DNA from: JAAYEL01 sp964345835
GTDB lineage: Bacteria; Bacillota; Clostridia; Tissierellales; Peptoniphilaceae
DNA length: 64,000 nucleotides
Direction: 5' to 3'
NCBI GenBank assembly: GCA_964345835.1
Contig: CAYFSL010000003.1
Span: 1-64,000 of the forward strand
Shown here: positions 1 through 9,100 of the stretch, in pieces
How the letters are laid out: each line of letters begins with the position of its first letter
Position numbering within the stretch: position 1 is the first letter of the stretch
Notes under the pieces: model-generated
Databases searched by the model: none
Seen by the model: only the letters and a program-made list of their open reading frames with translations
Told to the model about the DNA's origin: nothing
Position numbers and translations under genes: made by a program

Positions 1-125
1 TTTGCTTCAGTTATATTTTCTTTACCTGTAGTAGCTTGGTCTGTATTGCCCTTGGCACATCCTGATAATACCAGGATCCCAGCTACAAGTAACATTGTCA
101 ATTTCAATTCTTTAATTCTTTTCAT
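1..125 (-). CDS. Lipoprotein, N-terminal fragment
   Basis: Only the first 41 codons lie in the window; the gene runs off the left edge. The start is ATG at 125, preceded by a strong AGGAGG ribosome site. The peptide has a basic N-terminus, a hydrophobic core and a lipobox LSGC ending at Cys23, followed by a polar linker, so the product should be a lipid-anchored extracytoplasmic protein. Solute-binding proteins of ABC transporters often start this way, but nothing here identifies the mature domain. The signal peptide call is firm; the function is unknown. Confidence 0.75.
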   Translation of the reverse strand, partial: MKRIKELKLTMLLVAGILVLSGCAKGNTDQATTGKENITEA

Positions 126-173
126 ACTATCCTCCTGGTTTATATGATACCCAAAAGCTACTCACTAAAAAAT

Positions 174-205
174 ATATCCTAGTCAGACTGTTTACTAGGT
201 CTAGC
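174..205 (-). terminator. Possible weak terminator after the acetyltransferase gene
   Basis: On the minus strand a 6-bp inverted repeat (CCTAGT / ACTAGG, 10-nt loop) is followed by ATAT and a T-run. It lies between the acetyltransferase stop and the lipoprotein start. The stem is short, so this is tentative. I saw no convincing promoter for the lipoprotein in this gap. Confidence 0.3.
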
Positions 206-285
206 AGAAATAACTGTTAAAATGTCTAATTACGGAAAAAAAGATTATCTAGACTTGATATGGGGTTACATATTATTATCTTGTG

Positions 286-846
286 CTATTTCTTTGCAAA
301 ATATTCCTCAGCCAGTAGACCATAGTAAATAAGGTCACATATACCCAAGTTAGTCTTGTGGACCCTTCTTAGCTGACCTTCTTTTTTCATCCCTACATGT
401 TCCATTACCCTACCAGAGCCTGGATTTTCAGGTATATGCTTGGCCAAGAGCTTTTTAGCTTTAACCTCTTCAAATAGGAAAGGGATTATAGCCTTAAAGG
501 CCTCACTAGTATAGCCCATATTCCACCATTTTCTCCCCAGGCAGTATCCAATCTCCAGGCTTTCTACTTCTTCGTCAGAATCTACTACAGTGATAGACCC
601 GATAGGTTCTCCTAAGTCTTTAAGGACTATTGCCCACTGGTAGAAGGAGGGGTCAGAATAGTTTTTTATCCAGTCCCCTACTACAGTTTCAGTTACAGAT
701 AGGTCCATGTGGCTAGGCCAGGTCAAGTACTTGGTAACCTCACCATCACTTGTCCAGTTTTCAAAAACTAGAGGAATATCTTCAGGTCTAAACCTCCTTA
801 ATAGGAGTCTGTCACTTTCTATGTCAATTGTAGACTTATGGTTCAT
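286..846 (-). CDS. GNAT family N-acetyltransferase (RimJ/RimL-like)
   Basis: A 186-residue protein of the GNAT fold related to RimJ/RimL-type N-acetyltransferases, which move acetyl from acetyl-CoA to an amine, often a protein N-terminus. Visible family features are the N-terminal DRLLLRRFRPED segment, a degenerate acetyl-CoA loop (WNMGYTSEAF) and the C-terminal NPGSGRVMEHVGMKKEG stretch. I chose ATG at 846 because it has an AAAGGAAA ribosome site. An upstream in-frame extension to 978 would run through the terminator of the rplS operon and through this gene's own promoter. The substrate cannot be told from sequence. Confidence 0.85.
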   Translation of the reverse strand: MNHKSTIDIESDRLLLRRFRPEDIPLVFENWTSDGEVTKYLTWPSHMDLSVTETVVGDWIKNYSDPSFYQWAIVLKDLGEPIGSITVVDSDEEVESLEIGYCLGRKWWNMGYTSEAFKAIIPFLFEEVKAKKLLAKHIPENPGSGRVMEHVGMKKEGQLRRVHKTNLGICDLIYYGLLAEEYFAKK

Positions 847-897
847 AAAAGTTTCCTTTCTTTGTGTCTCATATAATAAATTGCAAATAAGGCTTGT

Positions 898-926
898 AAT
901 ATATATGCTTTCTAAGCCAGCATCAA
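898..926 (-). promoter_or_regulatory. Sigma-A type promoter for the acetyltransferase gene
   Basis: On the minus strand TTGATG (921-926) and TATATT (898-903) are separated by exactly 17 bp. It lies just downstream of the rplS operon terminator and about 50 bp before the chosen ATG at 846. Confidence 0.55.
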
Positions 927-942
927 ATTGTATTACTAGCCT

Positions 943-984
943 AAAAGCACAAAATCGGCATAAAGGATCTTCCTTCATACCGAT
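943..984 (-). terminator. Intrinsic terminator of the ylxM-rplS operon
   Basis: The minus strand forms a 14-bp stem (954-967 with 971-984, two G-U pairs, AGA loop) followed by a T-rich tract reading TTTTGTGCTTTT. It lies 46 bases past the rplS stop, so it ends the ribosomal protein and SRP operon. Confidence 0.8.
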
Positions 985-1029
985 TACTTAAGGGATTATT
1001 ACCAATTAAGAGCCGTTAATGGCCTTATC

Positions 1030-1377
1030 TTAGTATTGAGTTTTTTCCTTAACCTTAGCAGCCTTACCTACACGGCCTCTTAAGTAGAATAGCTTAGCTC
1101 TTCTTACCTTACCTTGCTTAGTTACTTCTATTTTTTCAACTCTTGGAGAGTGTACAAGGAAGGTTCTTTCAACTCCTACACCATAGCTTAGTCTTCTTAC
1201 AGTGAAGGCTTCTCTATTGCTAGCTCCTTGCTTCTTGATAACAGTTCCTTCGAAGATTTGGATTCTTTCCCTGTTACCTTCCTTTATCCTGTAGTGAACC
1301 TTTACAGTGTCCCCTACATTAAAAGCTGTTAATTCACTTTTAAGTTCATCTTTTTCAATTTGTTTGATTATATCCAT
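1030..1377 (-). CDS. rplS: 50S ribosomal protein L19
   Basis: Structural protein of the large ribosomal subunit, located at the 30S-50S interface. The 115-residue length is standard for L19. Characteristic parts are the central FEGTVIKKQGA segment, FTVRRLSYGVGVERTF and the basic C-terminal stretch with KLFYLRGRVGKAAKVKE. It is the last gene of the operon ylxM-ffh-rpsP-khpA-rimM-trmD-rplS, 14 bp after trmD, and is followed by a strong terminator. ATG at 1377 is preceded by AGGAGG. Confidence 0.97.
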   Translation of the reverse strand: MDIIKQIEKDELKSELTAFNVGDTVKVHYRIKEGNRERIQIFEGTVIKKQGASNREAFTVRRLSYGVGVERTFLVHSPRVEKIEVTKQGKVRRAKLFYLRGRVGKAAKVKEKTQY

Positions 1378-1391
1378 TTTTTCCTCCTGAA

Positions 1392-2084
1392 TTATTTATC
1401 TAAGGACTTTAAATACTTCTCGTATAAATCCGGTCTTTTGTTCTTTGTATTCTCTATTGCGGATTGTCTCTTCCACTCATCTATTTTCGCATGATTACCA
1501 GAAAATAGGATTTCTGGGACCTTGTAGCCCATATACTCTCTTGGTCTAGTATAATTCTTATGCTGTAGCAAGAGGTCATAGTGGGAATCTGTCTTATATG
1601 AATCGCTGTTGCCTAGGACCCCATCAACTAGCCTTCCTATTGAATCTATAACAACCATGGCGGGAATTTCTCCTCCAGTTAGGACGTAGTCTCCTATGGA
1701 TATCTCCATGTCTACGAAGTTATCTATAACCCTTGAATCGATACCCTCATAGTGGCCACAAAGCAGGATTATGTCCTCATAGCTAGCCAAATCCTTGGCT
1801 ATGGACTGACTGTAGTTTCTACCCTGGGGACTTAGGAAAACAACCAGAGAATTGTCATTTTTGACGCTATTGATCGCATCTACTACAGGTTGCATGGTCA
1901 TTAGCATACCTGCTTCTCCCCCGTAGATTTCATCGTCAACCCTCTTATGCTTGTCCTTGCTGAAATCCCTGATATTAATATAGTTAACTTTTAGTAGGCC
2001 CTTGTCTATAGCCTTACCTATGACCCCATAGTCCTTTATAAAGTCAAAGGCCTCGGGAAATAGGGTTAGTACATTGATATTCAT
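1392..2084 (-). CDS. trmD: tRNA (guanine37-N1)-methyltransferase
   Basis: TrmD methylates N1 of G37 beside the anticodon using S-adenosylmethionine, which prevents +1 frameshifting. Knot-fold SAM-site motifs are visible: LLCGHYEGIDSRV, EISIGDYVLTGGE and the C-terminal NYTRPREYMGY followed by SGNH..I..WKRQSAIENT. The product is 230 residues, normal for the family. I place the start at ATG 2084 (MNINVLTLFPEAF), matching family N-termini, rather than at an upstream TTG at 2099. The gene starts 1 base past the rimM stop, the usual rimM-trmD-rplS order. Confidence 0.96.
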   Translation of the reverse strand: MNINVLTLFPEAFDFIKDYGVIGKAIDKGLLKVNYINIRDFSKDKHKRVDDEIYGGEAGMLMTMQPVVDAINSVKNDNSLVVFLSPQGRNYSQSIAKDLASYEDIILLCGHYEGIDSRVIDNFVDMEISIGDYVLTGGEIPAMVVIDSIGRLVDGVLGNSDSYKTDSHYDLLLQHKNYTRPREYMGYKVPEILFSGNHAKIDEWKRQSAIENTKNKRPDLYEKYLKSLDK

Positions 2085-2085
2085 A

Positions 2086-2571
2086 TTACATGCCTTCAAT
2101 CAAGTCGATTATCACTTGTCCAGATTCTAGGTCTACCTTTTTGATAAATTCCTTAACTGCAGGTACTAGCTTTTCCCCATCTTGGCACTCCAGTAGATAG
2201 ATATCGTTGGCTGCATAGGTCAATACATCCTTGATATAGCCTATTTTTTCCCCTTGGATGCCAATAACTTCAAGGCCAATAAGGTCCTTGATGTAAAATT
2301 CATCCTGGTCCAGGTCATAAAGGTCAGCCTCTGATACATAGATAAGTTTATTCTTAAAAACCAAGACATCATTAATGTTGTCGTAATCTTTTAGCTTAAT
2401 ATAGGCGATTTGTCCATCAATCCTAGCCTTTGTTATCTCAAAGGGATTGTCTAGGTCGCCTATATAGTAGTCAATTTGTCTATCAAAGGGTTCATTGTTA
2501 GTCCTTTGGACCTTTAACTCCCCTCTTATCCCGTGGGTGTTTATTATCTTACCTACAATTATTTTTTTCAT
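2086..2571 (-). CDS. rimM: Ribosome maturation factor RimM
   Basis: RimM binds the 30S head, near protein S19, and helps mature the 3' domain of 16S rRNA. The 161-residue protein shows the two expected parts: an N-terminal RimM barrel opening with VGKIINTHGIRGELKV, and a C-terminal PRC-barrel from about residue 90 (DLIGLEVIGIQGEKIGYIKDV) ending with the typical LVPAVKEFIKKVDLESG segment. It sits between khpA and trmD with gaps of 1 bp on each side, so translational coupling is likely. Confidence 0.95.
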   Translation of the reverse strand: MKKIIVGKIINTHGIRGELKVQRTNNEPFDRQIDYYIGDLDNPFEITKARIDGQIAYIKLKDYDNINDVLVFKNKLIYVSEADLYDLDQDEFYIKDLIGLEVIGIQGEKIGYIKDVLTYAANDIYLLECQDGEKLVPAVKEFIKKVDLESGQVIIDLIEGM

Positions 2572-2572
2572 G

Positions 2573-2806
2573 CTATTTAGAATCTATTTCAAGATTTACC
2601 TTTTTTTGTTCTTTTATCGCACAAGCCTTTAGAATAGATCTTATTGAATTAGCTATTCTTCCTTGCTTGCCTATGATTTTGCCCATATCCTCAGAGTTAA
2701 CTATCAACTTTATGTCGACAACTCCCCCATCTTCCTTTTCTTCTATGGAGATGTCTTGAGGATTGTTTACAAGGCGTTTAGCTACATATTCAACTATGTC
2801 CTTCAT
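2573..2806 (-). CDS. khpA: KH-domain RNA-binding protein KhpA
   Basis: A 77-residue single KH domain protein (YlqC/KhpA family) that binds RNA, in other Firmicutes as a partner of KhpB (Jag), with effects on cell size and division. The GxxG RNA-binding loop is present as GKQG inside MGKIIGKQGRIANSIRS. Its place between rpsP and rimM, with 1-bp gaps, is the standard Firmicutes location and supports the assignment. Confidence 0.93.
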   Translation of the reverse strand: MKDIVEYVAKRLVNNPQDISIEEKEDGGVVDIKLIVNSEDMGKIIGKQGRIANSIRSILKACAIKEQKKVNLEIDSK

Positions 2807-2807
2807 C

Positions 2808-3089
2808 TTAGCCTTCCACTTCTTCTACTTGAACTTCTTCTTTTGCTTCAAGAACATTGTATGCCTTAAATAACTTAGAAACTGTTTCAGTTGGCTTTGC
2901 TCCATTGCCTATCCACTTTGTAGCCTTTTCAGAGTCTACCTTGAATTGCTTTGGTTCAGATACCGGATTGTAGTATCCTATTTCTTCGATGAACCTTCCA
3001 TCTCTAGGAGACCTTGAGTCTGCTACTACGATCCTGTAAAAAGGTTTTTTCTTGCTACCGATTCTCTTCATTCTAATTTTTACTGCCAT
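2808..3089 (-). CDS. rpsP: 30S ribosomal protein S16
   Basis: Structural small-subunit protein needed for assembly of the 16S 5' and central domains. It begins MAVKIRMKRIGSKKKPFYRI with VVADSRSPRDGRFIEEIGYYNP, the family signature. The 93-residue length includes a short acidic tail (KEEVQVEEVEG) beyond the conserved core. It lies between ffh and khpA and is preceded by a GGAGGAAA ribosome site. Confidence 0.97.
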   Translation of the reverse strand: MAVKIRMKRIGSKKKPFYRIVVADSRSPRDGRFIEEIGYYNPVSEPKQFKVDSEKATKWIGNGAKPTETVSKLFKAYNVLEAKEEVQVEEVEG

Positions 3090-3107
3090 AATTTTCCTCC
3101 ATTTTGC

Positions 3108-4439
3108 TTAAAAGGGTAATCTAAACCTACCCCTCGACATTTTATTTTTATCAAATCCGCTCATTTGCTTCATGAGTTTCTTTGTATCCTTAAACTGCTT
3201 TAATAACTTATTTACATCTACAACCGTTGTTCCTGACCCGTTGGCTATCCTCTGGCGTCTAGAACTATTGATGATTTCTGGCTTAGACCTTTCTTCTACC
3301 GTCATTGACTTGATGATAGCTTCAATCTTGTCAACCTGCTTTTCGTCAAAGTTAAATCCCTTTAGGGCCTTATTACTAACGCCCGGAATCATCTTAAGTA
3401 GGTCTTCCAGGGGTCCCATATTCCTAACCTGTTGAATCTGGTCTAAGAAGTCGGTAAGGTCAAAGCTTTGTTCCCTAAGCTTTTTCTCCAGCTCCTTGGC
3501 CTTTTTCATATCAAGGTTTTGCTCAGCCTTTTCTATAAGGCTTAAAACATCCCCCATACCCAGAATCCTTGACGCCACCCTATCTGGGTGAAAGGCTTCT
3601 AGGTCTTCCATCTTTTCGCCAACACCTATGAACTTTATCGGCTTTTGAGTAACGCTTCTGATTGAAAGGGCTGCACCCCCTCTGGCATCACCATCCAGCT
3701 TACTCAATATAATACCTGTTATTCCAAGACTCTCATTGAAAGTCTTGGCAACATTGACGGCATCTTGGCCCGTCATGGCGTCAACTACCAGGAAGGTCTC
3801 GGTTACGTCTATGGCTTCCTTAATATTCTTAAGCTCGTCCATAAGCTCTTCGTCTATATGAAGACGTCCAGCCGTATCAATTAGGACGATATCGTGGTTG
3901 TTGTCTTGAGCATATTCGATTGCTTCTCTGGCTATCTCTACTGGGTTGATCTTACCTCTTTCAAATACTGGGACAGCTACCTTTTCTCCAACTACCTTAA
4001 GTTGGTCGATGGCGGCTGGCCTGTAGATGTCTGCTGCAACCAACAAGGGTCTCTTGTTCTGCTTCTTAAGGTGAAGGGCAAGCTTTCCGGTGTGGGTAGT
4101 CTTACCTGCCCCTTGGAGACCGCACATCATTATTACGGTTGGGGGCTTGGATGAGATTTTGATTTTTTGGTCATCATCCTTCATAAGGTTAATCAACTCT
4201 TCGTTGACTATCTTTACCACCATCTGTCCAGGTGTCAAGCTCTCCATTACCTCAGCTCCAAGAGATCTTGTCTTTACGCTCTTCACAAAGTCTTTTACTA
4301 CCTTGTAATTGACGTCAGCCTCAAGTAAAGCAAGCCTAATCTCTCTCATGGCCTGGTCGATATCTTTTTCAGATAACTTCCCCTTGCCACGAAGATTTGA
4401 CATAAGATCTTGTAGCCTATCAGCTAAATTTCCAAACAT
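3108..4439 (-). CDS. ffh: Signal recognition particle GTPase Ffh (SRP54)
   Basis: Ffh with 4.5S/SRP RNA binds signal sequences emerging from ribosomes and delivers them to FtsY at the membrane. The 443-residue protein has the N-domain helix bundle (about 1-90), the G-domain with P-loop GLQGAGKTTHTGK, DTAGRLHIDEEL and TKLDGDARGG, and the methionine-rich M-domain from about residue 325 ending in LMKQMSGFDKNKMSRGRF. It follows ylxM, which encodes an SRP-associated factor. No SRP RNA gene was seen in the window. Confidence 0.97.
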   Translation of the reverse strand: MFGNLADRLQDLMSNLRGKGKLSEKDIDQAMREIRLALLEADVNYKVVKDFVKSVKTRSLGAEVMESLTPGQMVVKIVNEELINLMKDDDQKIKISSKPPTVIMMCGLQGAGKTTHTGKLALHLKKQNKRPLLVAADIYRPAAIDQLKVVGEKVAVPVFERGKINPVEIAREAIEYAQDNNHDIVLIDTAGRLHIDEELMDELKNIKEAIDVTETFLVVDAMTGQDAVNVAKTFNESLGITGIILSKLDGDARGGAALSIRSVTQKPIKFIGVGEKMEDLEAFHPDRVASRILGMGDVLSLIEKAEQNLDMKKAKELEKKLREQSFDLTDFLDQIQQVRNMGPLEDLLKMIPGVSNKALKGFNFDEKQVDKIEAIIKSMTVEERSKPEIINSSRRQRIANGSGTTVVDVNKLLKQFKDTKKLMKQMSGFDKNKMSRGRFRLPF

Positions 4440-4449
4440 ATTTCACATC

Positions 4450-4788
4450 CTAATTCAATTTTGATATCAGTAGGTCAACCTGCTTTATAAGGAGGTCCCT
4501 ACCCTCTTCATTCGTGTGGTCTATAAGGAGGTCCTTGAGCTTATCAAGCTCGCCAACAAGCTCCTTATTTCTCTTGTATAGCCCTAGCTTATCCTCATAG
4601 TCAAGGAGGAGCCTTTCAGCCCTCTTGATATTTGTTGAAATAGCCTGCTTTGAAACTCCTTCAAGCTCAGCTATCTCGGTCAAGGATAAGTCCTCTAGGT
4701 AGTATTGCTCTATAGCTTCTGATTGTTTGTCGCTTAGCAAATCTTTATAGTATTGGTATAAAATACCAATTTGTATCATTTTCTCCAT
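4450..4788 (-). CDS. ylxM: YlxM-family SRP-associated HTH protein
   Basis: A 112-residue YlxM/p13-like helix-turn-helix protein, always next to ffh in Firmicutes and reported in streptococci to bind the SRP and modulate its GTPase. The N-terminal half resembles a sigma-70 region 4 (KQSEAIEQYYLEDLSLTEIA then EGVSKQAISTNIKRAE), and the C-terminal half is predicted helical and coiled. It is the first gene of the operon and starts just after a consensus promoter, with an AGGTGG ribosome site. Confidence 0.92.
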   Translation of the reverse strand: MEKMIQIGILYQYYKDLLSDKQSEAIEQYYLEDLSLTEIAELEGVSKQAISTNIKRAERLLLDYEDKLGLYKRNKELVGELDKLKDLLIDHTNEEGRDLLIKQVDLLISKLN

Positions 4789-4826
4789 GCTTTACCACCT
4801 GTCAACCTTTTTCATTGACATAGGAT

Positions 4827-4855
4827 ATATTACTATTATTTACAGGATTTGTCAA
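4827..4855 (-). promoter_or_regulatory. Sigma-A promoter of the ylxM-ffh-rplS operon
   Basis: On the minus strand a perfect TTGACA (4850-4855) and TAATAT (4827-4832) are separated by 17 bp in the 74-bp gap between ftsY and ylxM. No terminator is visible after ftsY, so upstream readthrough may also feed this operon. Confidence 0.75.
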
Positions 4856-4862
4856 CGGTTTT

Positions 4863-6134
4863 TTAAAACATTGCATCAACAAATTCTTCCGGGTTAAATT
4901 TCTCTAAATTATCTATTCCTTCGCCGATTCCAATGTATTTAACAGGGATTGAATGTTCGACTTGTAGGGGAAATACCACCCCGCCCTTTGCTGTTCCATC
5001 CATCTTGGTAAGAACTAGGCCTGAAATATTGGTAACCTTGTTAAATTCCTTAGCCTGATAAATTGCATTTTGCCCAGTCGTAGCATCTAAGACAAGTAGA
5101 GTCTCTCTGGATGCTTCTGGATACTTGTTGTCGATTATCCTATTTATCTTTTCTAGCTCATTCATTAAGTTTTTCTTGTTGTGAAGCCTACCAGCAGTAT
5201 CAATTATCAGGCAATCCCTCTTATTAGACTTATGGGAGGCTATGGCATCAAAGACAACAGAGGCAGGGTCTGCCCCCTCCTGGTGGCTAACGATATCAAC
5301 TCCAGCCCTATTAGCCCATTCGGTTAATTGCTCTATGGCTGCCGCCCTAAAGGTGTCTGCTGCTGCCAGGGTAACAGTCTTTCCTTCGTTCTTTATATTG
5401 TAAGCAAGCTTACCTATTGTGGTAGTCTTACCAACCCCATTAACTCCGATAACAAGGATTACTAAAGGCTTTCCATCTTCGAAATTAAGGTCATTATTAG
5501 TATTGTTGGAAATAAGCTTTTCTTTCATTATCCTTACAAGGATTTCCTTGATTGCAGGGACCTCCCTGATGTGGTTTTCTTCAATATAGTCCCTAAGCTC
5601 ATCGATTATAGAGATTGTTGTTTCAACCCCGATATCAGCTGAAATTAGGATTTCCTCCAACTCATCATAAAGGTCGTCATCAATTTTTGCCTTACCCTTA
5701 AGAAGGTTATCAATAGAAGATGATACCTTGTCCCTGGTCTTTGTAAGCCCCCTCTTTAGTCTTTGAAATAGGCCCTCTTTTTTCTTAGGTTCAGCCTTTT
5801 CTTTTATGATAGGTTCACTAGGGCTGTTTTTAGCCTCTTCAACTTTTCTTTCTGTTTCATCTTTAAGTATTTCTATATCCTCTTTTTTGTCTTCCTTTGT
5901 TTCATCTATTTTTTTTTTAGCTTCTTCAAAGTTTTCTTTAATATCTTCTTTGACTTGGTCAGCCTTTTCTTTTGCTTCTTCTATAATGCCATCTACTTTT
6001 TCTTTAAGTTGATTTTTTTCTTCTTTTACTTCTTCTTTTATCTCATCTTTGACTTCCTTGGCTTTATCAAGGCCTTCTTGAAGCTTTTCTTCCACTTTTT
6101 TCTTGTTCTTCTTGTCAAATAATTTCTTAAACAT
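4863..6134 (-). CDS. ftsY: Signal recognition particle receptor FtsY
   Basis: FtsY is the membrane-associated GTPase that docks the Ffh-ribosome complex to the translocon. The C-terminal NG domain carries GVNGVGKTTTIGKLA, DTAGRLHNKKNLMNE and TKMDGTAKGG. Residues 1 to about 125 form a long, very charged Lys/Glu-rich helical extension, larger than in most Firmicutes. I place the start at ATG 6134 (MFKKLFDKKNKK) behind AGGGGG, giving 423 residues; the amphipathic start fits lipid contact. It overlaps the end of smc by 8 bp. Confidence 0.96.
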   Translation of the reverse strand: MFKKLFDKKNKKKVEEKLQEGLDKAKEVKDEIKEEVKEEKNQLKEKVDGIIEEAKEKADQVKEDIKENFEEAKKKIDETKEDKKEDIEILKDETERKVEEAKNSPSEPIIKEKAEPKKKEGLFQRLKRGLTKTRDKVSSSIDNLLKGKAKIDDDLYDELEEILISADIGVETTISIIDELRDYIEENHIREVPAIKEILVRIMKEKLISNNTNNDLNFEDGKPLVILVIGVNGVGKTTTIGKLAYNIKNEGKTVTLAAADTFRAAAIEQLTEWANRAGVDIVSHQEGADPASVVFDAIASHKSNKRDCLIIDTAGRLHNKKNLMNELEKINRIIDNKYPEASRETLLVLDATTGQNAIYQAKEFNKVTNISGLVLTKMDGTAKGGVVFPLQVEHSIPVKYIGIGEGIDNLEKFNPEEFVDAMF

Positions 6135-9100
6135 TATTCCCCCTATATTCATCTAAAGCTAAGGTTATAACTTTCGATACTCCCTTTTCCTCCATAGTAA
6201 CTCCATAAAGGATTTCTGCCCTTTCCATGGTCACCTTCCTATGGGTGATTATTATAAATTGTGTCTTGTCACTAATTGTCTTTAGATAGTCTATATATCT
6301 CTTGATATTAGCCTCATCAAGAGCTGCGTCAATCTCATCTAATAGACAAAATGGAGCCGGATTGATTTCAAATATTGCAATTAATAGGGCAACAGCTGTT
6401 AAAGCTTTTTCTCCACCAGAAAGAAGTCCAATATTTTTTAGCTTCTTACCTGGTGGCCTAGCAATTATTTCTATTCCCGCTGTCAAGACATCTGGTCCAT
6501 CAAGGAGAAGCTGTGCCTCTCCACCATCAAAGAGAACTTGAAAGACCTCTTTGAATTTTTCGTCGATCTTTTTGAAACTTTCATTAAAAATCCTGGTCAT
6601 ATCGGACTCAAGCTTTTTAATCATCTTAAGGATATCTTCCTTAGTTTGAACTAGGTCATCAAATTGAGCCTGGATAAAATCCAGATTCTCTTTTTCTACA
6701 TTGTATTCTTCAATGCTTGCAAAGTTGAAAAAACCTATCTTTGAAAGTTTGTTTTTTACAGTTAAGACATCCTTCTTGCTTACCTTGATAGGCTCAAGGT
6801 TTGCTAGCTTCATCTCTAGTATATCAAATTCGGTATCATAGGTGTCCATATAGTTTTGGATGGCTTCTTCCCTCTTTTTTATAAGGTTGTCTAGCTTAAT
6901 CCCATCTTGAAAAAGCCTTTTATCAAGTTCTTGAAGCTGGTCTTTTAGCTGGTCAAGCCTAATATTATCATCCTTTACCTTTTGTACCAGGTCCCTATGA
7001 TCTTTTATTTCTTCTTCCAGGACTAGCTTGTTTTTTTCTTTCCTATCATTTGACTTTTCGATCTCTAGCTGCAATCTTTCAATGGCTTTACTAGCCTCCC
7101 TGATTTCTTCCTTCCTTGTCTTATCGAGATCTTGATCCCTCCTATTAAGGGCTATTAGCTGGTCAAGGCTATAGCTTAAATCTTCTTGGCTATCTTCTAA
7201 TCTCTGGATTTCATCAACCAGGGATTTGAACTCAGCCTCATACCTTATCAAGTCCTTATCCTTGTCCTGAATCATATCTTGAAGATTTTTCAAGTCCTTA
7301 TCTTCTCTGTCTACCTTTTCTAGAAGTCCATCCCTGTCTTTTTCAAGGTCTGTAATTATTGAATAATCTAAGTCATCCTTATCCAGGGTCATGAGCTTAA
7401 TTTGCCTGCTATTATCTTCAATCCTCTCCTGGATGAAATTAATCCTTATATTTAGCTCTTTAATTCTAGAGTTAAGGCTGGCCCTATTAGTGGATAGCTT
7501 ATTGTTCTCAATGTCTATCTCATTTAATTCCGTATTTATATATTCTAGGGATCTTTCAATTTCCTCCAACATGGACTTTGTTTTATGTCCATCTTCTGCA
7601 AGAGTTGATAGCTTTGATTTAAGGTCTTTTAATTCCTTTTGCCTATTTAAAAGAGAATTACTATCCTTTTTATAGAAGTCTCCACCTACCATGGATCCCC
7701 AGGAATTGATTATTTCCCCATCTAGGGTAACCAACCTAAAGCCTCTCAATTCATTGGATACTTTAATGGCATCATCCATATTAGCTACTAAGAGGGTCCT
7801 CGACAGGAAGTGGTTGATAATGGAAGATATCTTATCATCATACTTAATTAAATGATTAAGGCTATCAATTACAAGGGGGTGACTTACCTTACTATCAGTC
7901 CCCTTAATCTTTGAAATGGGCAGGAAGGTTATCCTACCAAACTTCTTCCTTTTAATGTAGTCGATTAAGTATTTTGCATCCTGTTCATCCTCTACGACTA
8001 TATTTTGTAGGGCTGGTCCTAGGCAGACATCAATAGCCTGCTTATAGCTTTTTTCTACTTCGATTAAGTCGGCTAGGACGCCGACTATCCTATCCCTTAT
8101 TTCCGGGTTTTTGTCCTTTGCCTGTAAAAGCCTTTGGATAGGCTTGTAGTAGCCCTCATAAGAGGTATAGATTGAATAAAGAACATCCCTTTGGGACTTT
8201 ATCTTATAGTAGTCGTTCCTAAAGCTATCTAAACTACTTACAGATTCCTTCTGCCTAGAGATAAGGTCCTTCCTCTGGTCAAGTAGGTCTGTAAGGACTT
8301 TGGACCTTTCTTCCATTTTTTCATCAATGTTTTTAATTTCTTCCTCAAGGCTTTTCTTTGTAGAAAGACTTTCTTCTAGATCATTTTCGTCAGCTTTGAT
8401 TGATTTTATAAGCTCATCCCTTTTTACCAGGTTGGTCTCTTCCATTTTCTCCCTGGCAGACCTATCTATAATGAGTCTTGAAATCTTTTCCTTTATCCCT
8501 TCAAGGTCATTTCTTTGACTAATAAGGCCCTGTTCCTTTGCAGCAAGTTCTTTTCTAAAGCTTTCAAGCATCCTGGTTTCTGCTAAGATTTTTTCATCTA
8601 AGGAGTTTCTTTTTTCTTTTAGGTCTTTAAGTCTATCCTGGGTCTCTTGGAGCTTTTTCTCATTTGTAAGATGACTTTCATTTCTTTCTGAGATATCCTT
8701 CTCAAGCCTTTCTATATCGGATGTAAAATGCTTAATTTTCTCCTTCAAGATGGAGATTTCAGCCTCTTTACTTGAAATACCTTTCTCAGCAGCAATGATT
8801 CCCGACTTTAATCCTTCAATTCTTTCAGCCTTTGAGGAAATAGTATCATTAATTGGACTGATCCTTGAGCTTATCTCCTCATAAAGGGATTTTTTCTCCT
8901 CATTTTCTTCTTCTAAATACTTGCTATTCGCCTCAAGCTTAAGCTTTTCATCATCATACCTATCTATATTTAGTTTAAGCAGGGATAATTCCATCCTTTC
9001 CAGTTGGTTGGTAAGCTTGACCCCTTCTCTGGCGTTGGTAGCCTGGCCTTCTAGAAGAGCTACCTCCTGCTTTTTAACCTTTAGCTCATTTTTCAACCTC

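Noticed and set aside
847..978. N-terminal extension of the acetyltransferase to 978
   Set aside because: It would run through the terminator of the rplS operon and the gene's own promoter, and the added residues do not resemble GNAT proteins.
2085..2099. TTG start for trmD at 2099
   Set aside because: Family proteins start at the MNINVLTLFPE position; the ATG at 2084 fits this and the rimM stop lies just before it.
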